DNA of 64,000 nucleotides from Hyphomicrobiales bacterium (GCA_900466575.1 UBMP01000016.1:248001-312000); one strand, 5' to 3'. Shown: positions 53,679-63,203, numbered from the stretch's first letter. The notes: generated from the sequence alone by a model not told the origin. Program-made: numbers and translations.

Positions 53679-54617
53679 TCAACCGAAAACCGACCAACCC
53701 GTCTTCTTCGCGAACAGCTCCAGCGCCCGCGTTCCCGTCGCGGAATTACCGTTGGCATTGAGACCCGGCGACCAGACCGCAATCGAGGCCCTGCCCGGCG
53801 CAATCGCCAGAATGCCACCGCCGACACCGCTTTTGCCCGGCAGGCCGACACGGAAGGCGAAGTCGCCCGACGCGTCATAATGCCCGCAGGTGATCATGAG
53901 GGCATTGATGCGCCGTGCCCGGTCGCGGGTGACAACCGTCTGCCCTGAGACAGGATTGCGCCCGCCGTTCGCGAGAAACAGTCCGGCCTTCGCCAGCTGC
54001 TCGCAGCTCATTGCCAGCGAGCACTGGTGGTAATAGACGCCGAGCGTCTTTTCGACCGGATTGTGGATATTGCCGAAGGCGCGCATGTAGTTGGCAAGCG
54101 CGGCATTGCGGAAGCCGGTCGCCTGTTCGGATCGCGCCACGTCTTCATCAATATACACGCTGTCGTCGCCGGACAGATAGCGGAAAAATTGCAGGATCTC
54201 GCCCAGCGTCTCGCGCGGCTGGTGGCCGGCGAGCAGCACATCGGCCACCACAATCGCGCCCGCATTGATGAAGGGGTTGCGCGGAATGCCGTGCTCGTGC
54301 TCGAGCTGGACGATGGAGTTGAAGGCCGTCCCGGAAGGTTCGCGTCCCACGCGCGACCAGAGCCCGGCACCGATTCGACCCAGGGCGAGAGTCAGTGTGA
54401 AAACCTTGGACACGCTCTGGATCGAGAACGGCTCCGTCGCATCGCCCACCGTGAAGACCTCGCCCTCGGCCGTCACCACTGCCATTCCGAACTTCTTCGG
54501 ATCGATGCGGGCAAGCGCCGGGATATAGTCAGCCACCTTCCCCTCGCCGATATGCGGCTGCATCTCGTGATAGACCTCGTGAAGGATGTCCTGAACCGGC
54601 GTGGAAGAAACGGGCAT
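53679..54617 (-). CDS. glsA: Glutaminase
   Basis: A 312-residue serine-dependent glutaminase that hydrolyses L-glutamine to glutamate and ammonia. The fold is beta-lactamase-like. The nucleophile motif SVSK (68-71, in [13 protein letters not shown]) is present, as are [11 protein letters not shown], the catalytic Tyr in the GVYYHQCSL segment, and [11 protein letters not shown] near the C-terminus. The start at 54617 is chosen for AGGAG seven bases upstream; 54632 and 54665 are further in-frame ATGs without such a site. It is transcribed separately from the lipid A cluster. Confidence 0.95.
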   Translation of the reverse strand: MPVSSTPVQDILHEVYHEMQPHIGEGKVADYIPALARIDPKKFGMAVVTAEGEVFTVGDATEPFSIQSVSKVFTLTLALGRIGAGLWSRVGREPSGTAFNSIVQLEHEHGIPRNPFINAGAIVVADVLLAGHQPRETLGEILQFFRYLSGDDSVYIDEDVARSEQATGFRNAALANYMRAFGNIHNPVEKTLGVYYHQCSLAMSCEQLAKAGLFLANGGRNPVSGQTVVTRDRARRINALMITCGHYDASGDFAFRVGLPGKSGVGGGILAIAPGRASIAVWSPGLNANGNSATGTRALELFAKKTGWSVFG

Positions 54618-54754
54618 GAGGGCTCCTGTCATTGGGCGTCCGAAAGGCCGCTCGCGGGAATGCAACCAGATCTATCGGAATTTCCTATGCGGTGCGGCCG
54701 CATTTTTGAAGGGCCGAAATCGAATTGCCGGTGTGCAAATCCGGCAAATCGCGA

Positions 54755-55705
54755 TCAGGGAACGAAGTTGCGGTACTCTTCCGAAAACTTGATGTCCCAG
54801 CGGTCGTGATACCAGAGCCACTGGCCCGGATACTCCCGCACCCAACGCTCCACCGTGTCGTTGAGAAGTTGCGCGGTGGCATTCACATCCACCTCACCCG
54901 TCGCCTTACGGGGAATCGCGAGCGCCGGCTCGAGTTCAAGCCGATAGCGATTGTTCGGAAGCCGGATGCAGCGCGCCGGATAGACAGGGCAGTTGAACTG
55001 CCGGACGAGCTTGGCCAGGAGCGGATTGGTCTTCACCGGCACGCCGAACAGCGTCGTATCCGCGCCCTTGGAGAACTTCTGGTCCACCAGAACCCCGACG
55101 CCACCGCCTCTTTCCAGCTGGCGGGCGAGCGCAAAAGAGGACCCCGCATGCGATGGCACGAGCGACCCCATGCGGTTTGCCCGAAAATCATGGATCATCT
55201 CGGCCATGTAGGGATTGTTCGGCGGACGGAAGAGCACCGTGACGCTAAGACCAAACGCGTTACCCGCGACCGGAAGCATCTCGAAATTCGCCGTATGGGC
55301 CGTGAAGACGATGAACGGCCCCTTGAGGTCGCGGATTTCGAGAAAGAGCGGGATGCCGGAGACTTCCACCCTGCCTGCACCCTGCCGCTCCGGATCAAAG
55401 TCGAACAGCTTGTCGAGATAGACATATTCGGCGGCCATGCGACCCATCGATCCCCATGAATCCATGGCGATCTTGACCCGCTCTTCCTCCGTCATCTCGG
55501 GAAAGGCGCGCCGCAGATTGTACAGCATCATCTTGTGGCGCTTCTGCTTCGGCCCGAGCTTGCGCGCGATGCGATCCATGAGATTGAGCGCGAAATCAGC
55601 AGGCAGAAGCTTCAGCAGCGTCAGGCCAAACAGCACCAGCTTTGCCAGAAACCACGGCCAGAACTTGCGCAGGTTCGCGCCGATGCGGAGCGCAAGGCCC
55701 TTCAT
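54755..55705 (-). CDS. lpxXL: Lipid A long-chain acyltransferase LpxXL
   Basis: A 316-residue HtrB/MsbB-family acyltransferase. A membrane segment (FWPWFLAKLVLFGLTLLKLL) is followed by the catalytic HX4E motif, His137 to Glu142 in TAHTANFEML. The RPPNNPYMAEMI segment and PARCIRLPNNRYRLE are family features. Its place at the end of acpXL-fabZ-fabF2-fabF1-adh identifies it as LpxXL, which transfers 27-hydroxyoctacosanoate from AcpXL to lipid A in the inner membrane. It starts 4 bp after the preceding gene. Confidence 0.92.
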   Translation of the reverse strand: MKGLALRIGANLRKFWPWFLAKLVLFGLTLLKLLPADFALNLMDRIARKLGPKQKRHKMMLYNLRRAFPEMTEEERVKIAMDSWGSMGRMAAEYVYLDKLFDFDPERQGAGRVEVSGIPLFLEIRDLKGPFIVFTAHTANFEMLPVAGNAFGLSVTVLFRPPNNPYMAEMIHDFRANRMGSLVPSHAGSSFALARQLERGGGVGVLVDQKFSKGADTTLFGVPVKTNPLLAKLVRQFNCPVYPARCIRLPNNRYRLELEPALAIPRKATGEVDVNATAQLLNDTVERWVREYPGQWLWYHDRWDIKFSEEYRNFVP

Positions 55706-55709
55706 CGGC

Positions 55710-56738
55710 TCAATCCATCCGCAGGATGATCTTGCCGAAGATGGAACGCTCTTCCATCCGCTTCAGGGCAACGTCGATTTCGCTGAAGCCCACTTCGGTG
55801 TCGATGACCGGATGCACAATGCCCTGCGCCATCTTCTGCATGGCATTGGCCATGTTTTCCATGCGGCAGCCAAAGGAGCCGAGCAACTTGAGTTGCTGCT
55901 GGAACAGCATCATCAGGTTCATTTCGGTCGAAACGCCCGAGGTCGAGCCACAGGTGACGAGACGCCCGCCGCGCTTCATCGAGAGGATCGAACCCGCCCA
56001 GGTGTCCTTGCCAACATGTTCGAAGACGACATCGACGCCCTTCTTCTTGGTCAGCTTGCGCACCACGCCCTCGAAACGATCGACGCGATAGTTGATCACG
56101 TGATCGGCGCCGAGCGCCTTCGCCTTCTCGATCTTGTCGTCCGAGCCCACCGTCGTGATGACCGTGCAGCCCATGCGCTTGGCAAGCTGGATCGCCGCCG
56201 AACCGATACCCGAGCCGCCGGCATGAACCAGGATGGTCTCGCCCGGCTGAAGCTTGGCATTGTCGAACAGCATGTGCTCGACCGTGCCGAAGGTCACCGG
56301 TGCGAGCGCAGCCGCGACCGCATCGATACCGGGCGGCGCGACGACGAGCTGGCGCGCCGGGATATTGATCTTCTCCTGCGCAAAACCGTCGAGATGGAAG
56401 CCGTGTACGCCGCCGACATGTTCGCAGAGATTGTCGCGGCCTTCGCGACAAGCCTTGCAATGGCCGCAGATGCGCGCACCGTAAATCGAAACGAGCTGAC
56501 CCGGCAGAACATTGGCAACGCCCGGCCCGATGGCCTCGACCACGCCGGAGGCTTCCGCACCAATGGTCAAAGGCATCTTGCGCTTGGCAAACGCCATGCC
56601 GCGCCAGCCCCAGACATCGATATGGTTCAGCGCAACCGCCTTGACCCGCAGCGTCACCTCGCCGGGAGCCGGCGCTTCCGGCTCGGGAAGCTCGACGGCT
56701 TCAAGTCTGCGATCTTCGATGAGTTGCAATGCGCGCAT
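55710..56738 (-). CDS. Zinc-type MDR dehydrogenase of the VLCFA cluster
   Basis: A 342-residue medium-chain dehydrogenase/reductase. The N-terminal zinc-binding region has GARICGHCKACREGRDNLCEH, the structural-zinc Cys cluster, and the Rossmann motif is VHAGGSGIGSAAIQLAKRMG. In the acpXL-lpxXL gene clusters of rhizobia this position is always occupied by such a dehydrogenase, probably the enoyl- or keto-reduction step of C28 chain synthesis; that step is inferred. GGAAGG seven bases before 56738 decides the start; ATG at 56744 is an alternative. Confidence 0.88.
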   Translation of the reverse strand: MRALQLIEDRRLEAVELPEPEAPAPGEVTLRVKAVALNHIDVWGWRGMAFAKRKMPLTIGAEASGVVEAIGPGVANVLPGQLVSIYGARICGHCKACREGRDNLCEHVGGVHGFHLDGFAQEKINIPARQLVVAPPGIDAVAAALAPVTFGTVEHMLFDNAKLQPGETILVHAGGSGIGSAAIQLAKRMGCTVITTVGSDDKIEKAKALGADHVINYRVDRFEGVVRKLTKKKGVDVVFEHVGKDTWAGSILSMKRGGRLVTCGSTSGVSTEMNLMMLFQQQLKLLGSFGCRMENMANAMQKMAQGIVHPVIDTEVGFSEIDVALKRMEERSIFGKIILRMD

Positions 56739-56881
56739 GATCATACCTTCCGCTTTCGCGGGCTGGATATTTCCGTCCAATCTGGCCGGAAATATCCATC
56801 TCTTGTTATCACAATTCCTTACGCGAAACCGGTTCCCACTTTCGCTGGATTGCTCGATTACGTTCTTTTGTTGTGTGCGGT

Positions 56882-58165
56882 TTACCGGGGTTCCGCCGCC
56901 AGCACAAGGCTGGCATTCTGGCCGCCGAAGCCGAAGGAATTGGACAGTACGGCAGAAACCTGCTGCGCCCGCTTCACATTCGGCACGACATCGAGTTCGA
57001 TGCTCGGATCCGGGTTCTGATAGTTGATCGTCGGCGGCAAAGTGCCGGTGAGGATCGTCTGCAGCGAGAACACCGCCTCAACCGCACCGGCCGCCGTCAG
57101 CGTATGGCCGATCATCGACTTGTTGGACGAAACCGGGATGGACTTCAGCCGCTCGCCGAAGACGGAGAGCATCGCGCCATATTCCATCTTGTCGTTTTCC
57201 GGCGTCGAGGTGCCATGGGCGTTGATGTAGCCAATCGCCTCCTCGCCAACGCCCGCATCTTCGAGCGCCGCGCGGATCGTCGCAATCGCGGGCCCGCCAT
57301 CGGGCGACGAGCGCGTGCGGTGGAACGAGTCCGCCTTTTCGCCGCAGCCCTTCACGATGCCATAGACTTTCGCGCCACGGGCAATCGCCGATTCCAGCGA
57401 CTCGAGAACGAGCGTCGCAGCACCCTCCGCAATCACGAAACCGTCGCGGTCCTTGGTGAAGGGCTTGGAAGCCTTTTCCGGCGGATCGTTCTGCGTGGAA
57501 AGTGCCGAAAGCAGCGAAAAGCGGATCAGCGCCTCTGCCGAAACAGAACCATCGGTCGCAACCGTCAGCGCGCGTTCCGTCCGACCCTGGCGGATCGCCT
57601 CGACGCCCAGCTGGATTGCCGTCGCGCCCGAGGCGCAGGCCGTGGAGAGCGTCACCGGCAGACCACGCGTGCCGAACCTGTCGGCCAGCCGCTCGGAGAT
57701 CGAGCCGAACAGAACGGCCTCATGGAAAACCGGATCGGGACGTTCGCGCATGGCCGCAAGGAAACGATCATAGGCGTCGCCCGGCTCTTCAGCCGGACCG
57801 GCGCGGTCGGCGAGCTCGAAGCGGGCGGACCATTCCGGCTCGACCGGTGGGGCTGCGAGAAACAGCGGTCCATTAAAATCGCCCGACAGTCCCGCCTGCG
57901 CCAGCGCCTCCAGCGTCGTTTCGCGCGCCATGGCGTAGGAACGCTCGACGGCATTCGCCACCGGCAGATCGATGAAATCCACCGTGCCGGCGATCCGGGT
58001 CGACAACTCGTTGACCGGGAAGCGCGTGATCTCGTGAATGCCCGAGCGACCGCCCGTCAGCGCCGCCCAATTGTCCTCAAGCCCCTGGCCGAGGGAGGTG
58101 ATGACACCCATGCCGGTGACGGCAATGATGGGACGCCCTAGATGATCGCGAAACTGATTGCTCAT
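56882..58165 (-). CDS. fabF1XL: Beta-ketoacyl-ACP synthase FabF1XL (active KS)
   Basis: A 427-residue condensing enzyme that extends the acyl chain on AcpXL. The catalytic Cys177 is in LSTACASGATAI, the two active-site His residues are His317 (NAHGTSTPEN) and His354 (SMIGHTL), and the Lys in SNKSM is at 349. It therefore has a complete KS active site. The neighbouring FabF2XL lacks these residues, so the two probably form a heterodimer. An ATG at 58165 is preferred; a GTG at 58180 overlaps the fabF2XL stop (GTGA). A 143-bp gap separates it from the dehydrogenase gene. Confidence 0.92.
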   Translation of the reverse strand: MSNQFRDHLGRPIIAVTGMGVITSLGQGLEDNWAALTGGRSGIHEITRFPVNELSTRIAGTVDFIDLPVANAVERSYAMARETTLEALAQAGLSGDFNGPLFLAAPPVEPEWSARFELADRAGPAEEPGDAYDRFLAAMRERPDPVFHEAVLFGSISERLADRFGTRGLPVTLSTACASGATAIQLGVEAIRQGRTERALTVATDGSVSAEALIRFSLLSALSTQNDPPEKASKPFTKDRDGFVIAEGAATLVLESLESAIARGAKVYGIVKGCGEKADSFHRTRSSPDGGPAIATIRAALEDAGVGEEAIGYINAHGTSTPENDKMEYGAMLSVFGERLKSIPVSSNKSMIGHTLTAAGAVEAVFSLQTILTGTLPPTINYQNPDPSIELDVVPNVKRAQQVSAVLSNSFGFGGQNASLVLAAEPR

Positions 58166-58176
58166 GATCCTGTGCC

Positions 58177-59367
58177 TCACGCATTGGCGGCGAGAAGGGC
58201 AATGCCCTCGCCGCGCTGATGGCCAATGGTGGTGACGATGGCCGTGGAAGCCGGCTTCGTCATCGCCTTTTCATGATCCGTGTCGAAGGCGGCGACCGGC
58301 TTGCCGGCTCCCAGCGCCATCGCGGCAAGACCGATGCCGGCGGTGAACTGCGCCTCGACCGAATGGCCGATCAGCCCGCCAAAGCCACGGATTGCCGCAT
58401 TCGGGAATGTCTTTTCGAAGAAGGCCTTTTCCCGTGCCGCCAGATCGTGGAAGCCCGTCGTGCCGGACATGACAAGCTCGGGCTTTGCACCCTCCACCAT
58501 CCGCTCCAGCCGCTTTTCGAGCAGCCCCTCGGCGCGGTTGCCGCGATCGCCCTCGACCGTCTCGATGGTCGCATAGATGCGGGCGCCACGCGCTTCCGCA
58601 TGAGCGCGCGATTCGAGGATCAGGAAGGCCCCGACCGAACCCATGATCATGCCGCCGCCATGGTCCTTGTCGCGCGCCCAGATCGGCGACCATGCGCCGG
58701 TCTGATGCCCCTTGATGGCCTCGACCATGAGAATGATGTCGAGACGCTCGGCAATGAAGGCGCCGCCCACGAGCGCATGCGTGGACTGGCCGGCGCGAAT
58801 GCGCGCCGCTGCCGTCTCGACCGCTGACACGCCCGCGCCCTCTTCGCCCATGAAGGTGCGCGAGGAGCCCGTGACCTTGTGAACGATGGAGATATTCCCG
58901 GCGAGCAGATTGGAAAGCTGCGCCAGAAACAGCGTCGGGCGCAGTTCCGTCGTCAGCTTCTGGTTCAGCAGTGCCTCGCGGTCATTGCGTTTCAGCGCCT
59001 CGTCCACGATCATCGAATCGACATTGATGTCGCGCTCTCCGCCGCCGGCGGCCACGATCATGTCCATGGAGGCGCACGCCTCCGCATCGTCCTTGAAGCC
59101 GGCATCGTCCAGCGCAAGGCCGGCCGCGAAGACACCGAGCCGCTGCCAGTTCTCCATCTGCCGCTGGTCGCCGCGCTTGGCGATCTGCTGCGACCAGTCG
59201 ATGGCCGGCAACGGGTGCACCGGATAGGGTGCGAAACGCTCGGTCTCGACAATCGGAGCCGGCGCGTGATCGCCTAGGATCAGCGCCTCGTGCGCCTCAC
59301 GCCCGACGCCCATCGACGAGACGAGGCCGATGCCCGTAATCACCACATCGTTTTCAGATTTGGCCAT
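58177..59367 (-). CDS. fabF2XL: Catalytically degenerate ketosynthase FabF2XL
   Basis: A 396-residue KS-fold protein in the VLCFA lipid A cluster. It aligns with FabF along its length, starting with VVITGIGLVSSMGVG. The active-site Cys region reads VTGSSRTFMGEEGAG (165-179) with no Cys; the HGTST site is SGTTGF (301-306) with no His; the K-S-M lysine is missing. Only the late His (GLIGHSVEA, 335) remains. This resembles chain-length-factor partners of type II polyketide synthases. Known gene order puts it between fabZXL and fabF1XL. Its stop overlaps the next gene's GTG. Confidence 0.9.
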   Translation of the reverse strand: MAKSENDVVITGIGLVSSMGVGREAHEALILGDHAPAPIVETERFAPYPVHPLPAIDWSQQIAKRGDQRQMENWQRLGVFAAGLALDDAGFKDDAEACASMDMIVAAGGGERDINVDSMIVDEALKRNDREALLNQKLTTELRPTLFLAQLSNLLAGNISIVHKVTGSSRTFMGEEGAGVSAVETAAARIRAGQSTHALVGGAFIAERLDIILMVEAIKGHQTGAWSPIWARDKDHGGGMIMGSVGAFLILESRAHAEARGARIYATIETVEGDRGNRAEGLLEKRLERMVEGAKPELVMSGTTGFHDLAAREKAFFEKTFPNAAIRGFGGLIGHSVEAQFTAGIGLAAMALGAGKPVAAFDTDHEKAMTKPASTAIVTTIGHQRGEGIALLAANA

Positions 59368-59378
59368 GATTTCAGTCC

Positions 59379-59855
59379 TTATGACACGTTGGCCGCGATT
59401 GCGTCGTGAAGCCCGATCTCGCGGGCGCGGTTCTTCACGATATCGCCGATGGGAACCTGGTCGAAGGGAATAGTGCGAAGCTTCAGCTGAGCATCGCAGA
59501 CCTTCTTGCCGCCAGAGGTGATCTTCGCCTTGGTCACTGCGTAGCCGGAGCCGAGATGCACGAGATCGGCCTCGACATCGAGTTCCGCCAGCGGCTCCAC
59601 GAACGTCCGAAGCTTCGCCTCGTCCACCGCCATCAGGAGCGGCATGGACGAAAACTCGTTGACCGCAAGCAGCATGAGACCCGAGGCCTGCGCCATCGTC
59701 TCGATGAGGAGAACGCCGGGCACCAGCGGCATGCCGGGAAAATGCCCTTCGAAAACGGGGCTCTTTTCGGGAACGACGGAACGCGCGACAAGATGCCCCG
59801 ACTTCAAGTCGAGGTCCGTCACGCGGTCGATCATCTGGAAATATTCAAGCAGCAT
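59379..59855 (-). CDS. fabZXL: 3-hydroxyacyl-ACP dehydratase of the VLCFA cluster (FabZXL)
   Basis: A 158-residue hotdog-fold dehydratase. The catalytic pair is His38 (FEGHFPGMPLVPG) and Glu52 (LLIETMAQASG), both characteristic of FabZ. It removes water from 3-hydroxyacyl chains on AcpXL during C28 fatty acid synthesis. It follows acpXL and lies 11 bp upstream of fabF2XL, an uninterrupted gene series on the minus strand. Confidence 0.93.
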   Translation of the reverse strand: MLLEYFQMIDRVTDLDLKSGHLVARSVVPEKSPVFEGHFPGMPLVPGVLLIETMAQASGLMLLAVNEFSSMPLLMAVDEAKLRTFVEPLAELDVEADLVHLGSGYAVTKAKITSGGKKVCDAQLKLRTIPFDQVPIGDIVKNRAREIGLHDAIAANVS

Positions 59856-59912
59856 GGGATCGCACCTGTCGCTCGGGGTCGCAGGATACGGCCCCGGAAA
59901 AGCCGTCAGGCC

Positions 59913-60191
59913 TCAGCCCTTGGCGGCGCGCAGTTCGTCGATCTTGGCGCAGAGGTTCTTGAGAACGAAATATTCGTCCGTCGCGACCTTGCCGTCATTG
60001 ACTTCCTGGGTCCACTTTTCGAGCGGAATCTTGATGCCGAATTCCTTGTCGATCGCGAAAACGATGTCGAGGAAGTCCAGGCTGTCGATGCCGAGATCGT
60101 CAATCGTGTGGCTCTCAGGCGTAATCTTCTCGCGGTCGATTTCGCTGGTTTCAGAAATAATGTCGGCTACCTTATCAAACGTCGTCGTCAC
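59913..60191 (-). CDS. acpXL: Acyl carrier protein AcpXL
   Basis: A 92-residue specialised ACP that carries the 27-hydroxyoctacosanoyl chain of rhizobial lipid A. The phosphopantetheine attachment Ser37 sits in [13 protein letters not shown]. The protein is very acidic and longer than housekeeping ACP (about 78). The start is a GTG at 60191, preceded by GAGAGG seven bases away; it gives the known family length of 92. An in-frame ATG at 60212 would add seven residues not seen in the family. First gene of the lipid A VLCFA cluster. Confidence 0.95.
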   Translation of the reverse strand: MTTTFDKVADIISETSEIDREKITPESHTIDDLGIDSLDFLDIVFAIDKEFGIKIPLEKWTQEVNDGKVATDEYFVLKNLCAKIDELRAAKG

Positions 60192-60303
60192 GCCGATACC
60201 TCTCAATGTCAAAGCTGTTGCGCGATGCTATAGGCAAATCGATTTCAAAAGCCAATGGCTTGCAACAGTCAAATGACACAAATGCGAGGCATCTGTTGCG
60301 CGT

Positions 60304-61668
60304 TTACACTGCTATCGAATGCCGCCCCTTGCCGTTTCCGAGATAGGCATCGAACTGCGACGCAACCGTGCGAGCGAAAAGCCGGCCCGTCTCGGTCAGC
60401 CGGAATCGCCCGTCGACAATCTCGGCCAGGCCGTCCGTATTCTGCCCGACGAACAGCTTTGCCTCGGCAATGACATCATCGGCTGCCGTGCCGAAACGCT
60501 CCTTGAGATCGGCAAACGAGAAGGCGAAGTCGCACATGATCTTCTCGATCGCATAGCCGCGAAGCCGGTCTTCCTCCGTGAAGGCAAGCCCGCGCACGAC
60601 GGTCAGCCCATCGGTCCCCGTCATGCGCTGATATTCTCCGGTTGCCGTCTGATTCTGCACGAAGCCCTGGCGGAACTGACCAATGGAGGACGCGCCGAAC
60701 CCGATCAGCGTTTCCGCCGCATCATCCGTATAGCCCTGGAAATTGCGGCGAAGCCGCCCTTCCCTGTCCGCGATAGCCATGGAATCGCCAGGCTTGGCGA
60801 AATGGTCGATGCCGATCTGTTGATAACCGGCTGCAACCAGCATGGCCGCCGCCATGCGCGACTGTTCGAAGCGGGCGTCGACATTGGGCAACACCTCTTC
60901 CTTGATCATCGTCTGATGCTTCTTCATCCACGGTACATGCGCATAGCCGAAGAGCGCAATGCGGTCCGGGTCGAGTGTCAGAATCTGGTTGACCGTCGCG
61001 GCAAGCGTTTCCCGCGTCTGATGCGGCAGCCCGTAAAGCAGGTCGCAATTGACCGAGTGCACGCCCCGCGCCCTCACCGCGTCAACCACCGACTTCGTCT
61101 GCTCGAAAGTCTGGATGCGGTTGATCGCCTTCTGCACCTCCGGCTGGAAGTCCTGCACGCCGAGGCTCGCCCGCGTCATGCCGATATCGGCCAACGCATC
61201 ATAGCGGGCCTCATCCATGTCGTTCGGGTCCATTTCGACGCTGATCTCGGCATCGGGCGCGAAGTTGAAGGCGGAACGAAAGAGCTTACCGATCCGGCGG
61301 ATATCCTCCGGCTTCATCAGCGTCGGCGAACCGCCACCGAAATGCAGCGCCGTGACCACCGCCTTTGGGCTGACCAGTTTCGACACCGCCTGCACTTCGC
61401 GCGTCAGCGCTTCCAGATATTCGGCCACCGGCTCATAGCGCAGTGTATGCTTCGTATGACAGGCGCAGAACCAGCAGAGCCTGTCGCAGTACGGAATATG
61501 TACGTATAGCGACAGCTTGTCGCCCTCTCCCAGAGCTTGCAGCCATTGGCTGTATACGTCATTTGTAATATGAGAACCGAAGTGAGGCGCTGTCGGGTAG
61601 CTCGTATAGCGCGGAACCGGAGCGGAATACTTGCCGGTCAATGTCTTGTATGTGGGCGTCTTCAGCAT
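60304..61668 (-). CDS. hemN: Oxygen-independent coproporphyrinogen III oxidase HemN
   Basis: A 454-residue radical-SAM enzyme that converts coproporphyrinogen III to protoporphyrinogen IX without O2. The Fe-S/SAM motif is YCDRLCWFCAC with Cys61, Cys65 and Cys68 (Cys70 also typical). PRYTSYPTAPHF and GGGSPTLM are conserved. The C-terminal HemN domain follows. AGGAGAACG precedes the ATG at 61668. It is divergent from fnrN with an FNR/FixK box 56 bp before its start, tying haem supply to cbb3 oxidase production under low O2. Confidence 0.96.
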   Translation of the reverse strand: MLKTPTYKTLTGKYSAPVPRYTSYPTAPHFGSHITNDVYSQWLQALGEGDKLSLYVHIPYCDRLCWFCACHTKHTLRYEPVAEYLEALTREVQAVSKLVSPKAVVTALHFGGGSPTLMKPEDIRRIGKLFRSAFNFAPDAEISVEMDPNDMDEARYDALADIGMTRASLGVQDFQPEVQKAINRIQTFEQTKSVVDAVRARGVHSVNCDLLYGLPHQTRETLAATVNQILTLDPDRIALFGYAHVPWMKKHQTMIKEEVLPNVDARFEQSRMAAAMLVAAGYQQIGIDHFAKPGDSMAIADREGRLRRNFQGYTDDAAETLIGFGASSIGQFRQGFVQNQTATGEYQRMTGTDGLTVVRGLAFTEEDRLRGYAIEKIMCDFAFSFADLKERFGTAADDVIAEAKLFVGQNTDGLAEIVDGRFRLTETGRLFARTVASQFDAYLGNGKGRHSIAV

Positions 61669-61717
61669 GAGCGTTCTCCTGCCGGAATTGAATAAAGGCA
61701 AAAATCCGCCGCGTGCT

Positions 61718-61731
61718 TGATCTTGATCAAA
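61718..61731. promoter_or_regulatory. FNR/FixK box between hemN and fnrN
   Basis: TTGATCTTGATCAA is a perfect TTGAT-N4-ATCAA box. It is centred about 56 bp before the hemN start and 126 bp before the fnrN start. It is well placed for hemN activation and could allow FnrN autoregulation. Confidence 0.92.
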
Positions 61732-61850
61732 CGGGCGGCGTCAAATCTTTGCGACATTCCCGGCGTTGACGATTGGTAAGTCGCTCAATGCAGACGAACG
61801 TTGGGTAGACGGCAGGGGGACTCCCCGTTACAGGTCGGGAGTATAGTGAG

Positions 61851-62612
61851 ATGCAAGTCATTCAATTCAGTCAAGCCAGGGCTTCGATGGAACCGCAACG
61901 CAAGGACATTCACAATTCGGAAATTCCGGCGGTTTGCATCTCCTGCGAGGCAAGACATGGCGGGATTTGCGGTACGCTTTCCCCGTCGCAGCTGACGGAG
62001 TTGAGCCGCCACACCAAGCGCCGCAAGGTCACCGGCGGGTCCGAGGTGATCGGCCAGGGCGAGCAGCTGAATGCTTACTCGAATATTCTCAGTGGCGTCG
62101 TAAAGCTCTCGAAGATGATGGCGGACGGCCGCCAGCAAATCGTCGGCCTTCAATTTGCCCCGGATTTCATGGGCCGGCCCTTCCTGCGCGAAAGCCAGGT
62201 CGCCGCCGAAGCCGCTGTCGATATCGAAGTCTGCTCCATGCCGAAGGCGATCATCGACCGGATGATTTCGGACACACCGGAGCTTGAGCACAAGATCCAC
62301 GAGCAGACGCTGAAGGAACTGGACGAAGCCCGCGACTGGATGCTGACGCTCGGTCGCAAGACCGCACAGGAAAAGGTAGCAAGCTTCCTGCACATGATCG
62401 CCATGCATATCGATCCGGAAAATGCCGACAAGCGCAGCTTCGACCTACCACTGACCCGCGCCGACATCGCCGATTTCCTTGGTCTGACGATCGAAACGGT
62501 CAGCCGTCAGATGACGAAACTCCGCCGCGACGGCATCATCCGCATCGAGAATAACCGCCATGTCACTTGCCCCGACATGGAAAGGCTCCGCCGCGCCGCC
62601 GGCAACGACTGA
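61851..62612 (+). CDS. fnrN: FNR-type oxygen-sensing regulator FnrN
   Basis: A 253-residue Crp/Fnr regulator. Cys29, Cys32, Cys40 (CISCEARHGGIC) and Cys128 (EVCSMP) match the [4Fe-4S] ligands of FNR, so it should sense O2 directly, unlike FixK. The cyclic-nucleotide-like beta roll spans about 45-150, and the helix-turn-helix TRADIADFLGLTIETVSRQM carries the E-x-x-SR recognition pattern for TTGAT half-sites. It likely activates ccoNOQP, ccoGHIS and hemN, whose promoters have matching boxes. An internal ATG at 61887 is an alternative start. Between 62613 and the next gene only 35 bp remain. Confidence 0.95.
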   Translation: MQVIQFSQARASMEPQRKDIHNSEIPAVCISCEARHGGICGTLSPSQLTELSRHTKRRKVTGGSEVIGQGEQLNAYSNILSGVVKLSKMMADGRQQIVGLQFAPDFMGRPFLRESQVAAEAAVDIEVCSMPKAIIDRMISDTPELEHKIHEQTLKELDEARDWMLTLGRKTAQEKVASFLHMIAMHIDPENADKRSFDLPLTRADIADFLGLTIETVSRQMTKLRRDGIIRIENNRHVTCPDMERLRRAAGND

Positions 62613-62647
62613 CGGCGCCATTTCAGTGCATCAGAACGGTCTGCGCA

Positions 62648-63082
62648 TCACTGCGAGATGACGATCCGCGTGTTGGAGAGCCCGGCATCCCTGACCAGCG
62701 AGAAGAAGGTCGCAGCATTCTGCGGGTGCAGGCGGATGCAGCCATGTGAAGCGGGACGACCGAGATTGCGCACCTCATTGGTACCGTGAACGGCATAGCC
62801 GCCCTTGAAGAACACCGAATAGGGCATCGGCGAATTGTGGTACTTGCGCGAACGGTGGTCGATGTCGAGAGACTTGGCCGAATAGCTGCCGACCGGCGTG
62901 GAGTAGCCGCGGCGAGCGGTCGAAACCTTCCATTGATAACGGACAAAGCCATTTTCCGTCACCGTCATCGTCTGCTTGGAGAGATCGACCTGCGCCACAA
63001 GGCCCGAAGCATAGGCGGAAGAAACAGAAACGGCCAAAGAAGCCAAAAGGGCAGCGCCGGCAAAAATATACTTTTTCATCAA
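62648..63082 (-). CDS. Small L,D-transpeptidase (YkuD domain)
   Basis: A 144-residue exported L,D-transpeptidase consisting only of a YkuD catalytic domain. The signal peptide ends near SAYAS (about residue 26). The catalytic motif is GRPASHGCIRLHPQNA with the nucleophile Cys, and the first His is in YAVHGTNE. It lacks the PG-binding domain of LdtP. It probably modifies peptidoglycan cross-links or tethers proteins to the wall. The 121 bp upstream of its start hold no other identified feature. Confidence 0.92.
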   Translation of the reverse strand: MMKKYIFAGAALLASLAVSVSSAYASGLVAQVDLSKQTMTVTENGFVRYQWKVSTARRGYSTPVGSYSAKSLDIDHRSRKYHNSPMPYSVFFKGGYAVHGTNEVRNLGRPASHGCIRLHPQNAATFFSLVRDAGLSNTRIVISQ

Positions 63083-63203
63083 ATAGTCCCCACGTTAGGC
63101 CGGAGTATCTGAGCTCCGCTGATACATAAGGATATGCGAATTTCTGTGGATTAAAAGCGTTTCGCGAAAAAACCGTTGCGCATCGTTAAAAAGCCGCAAT
63201 CCC

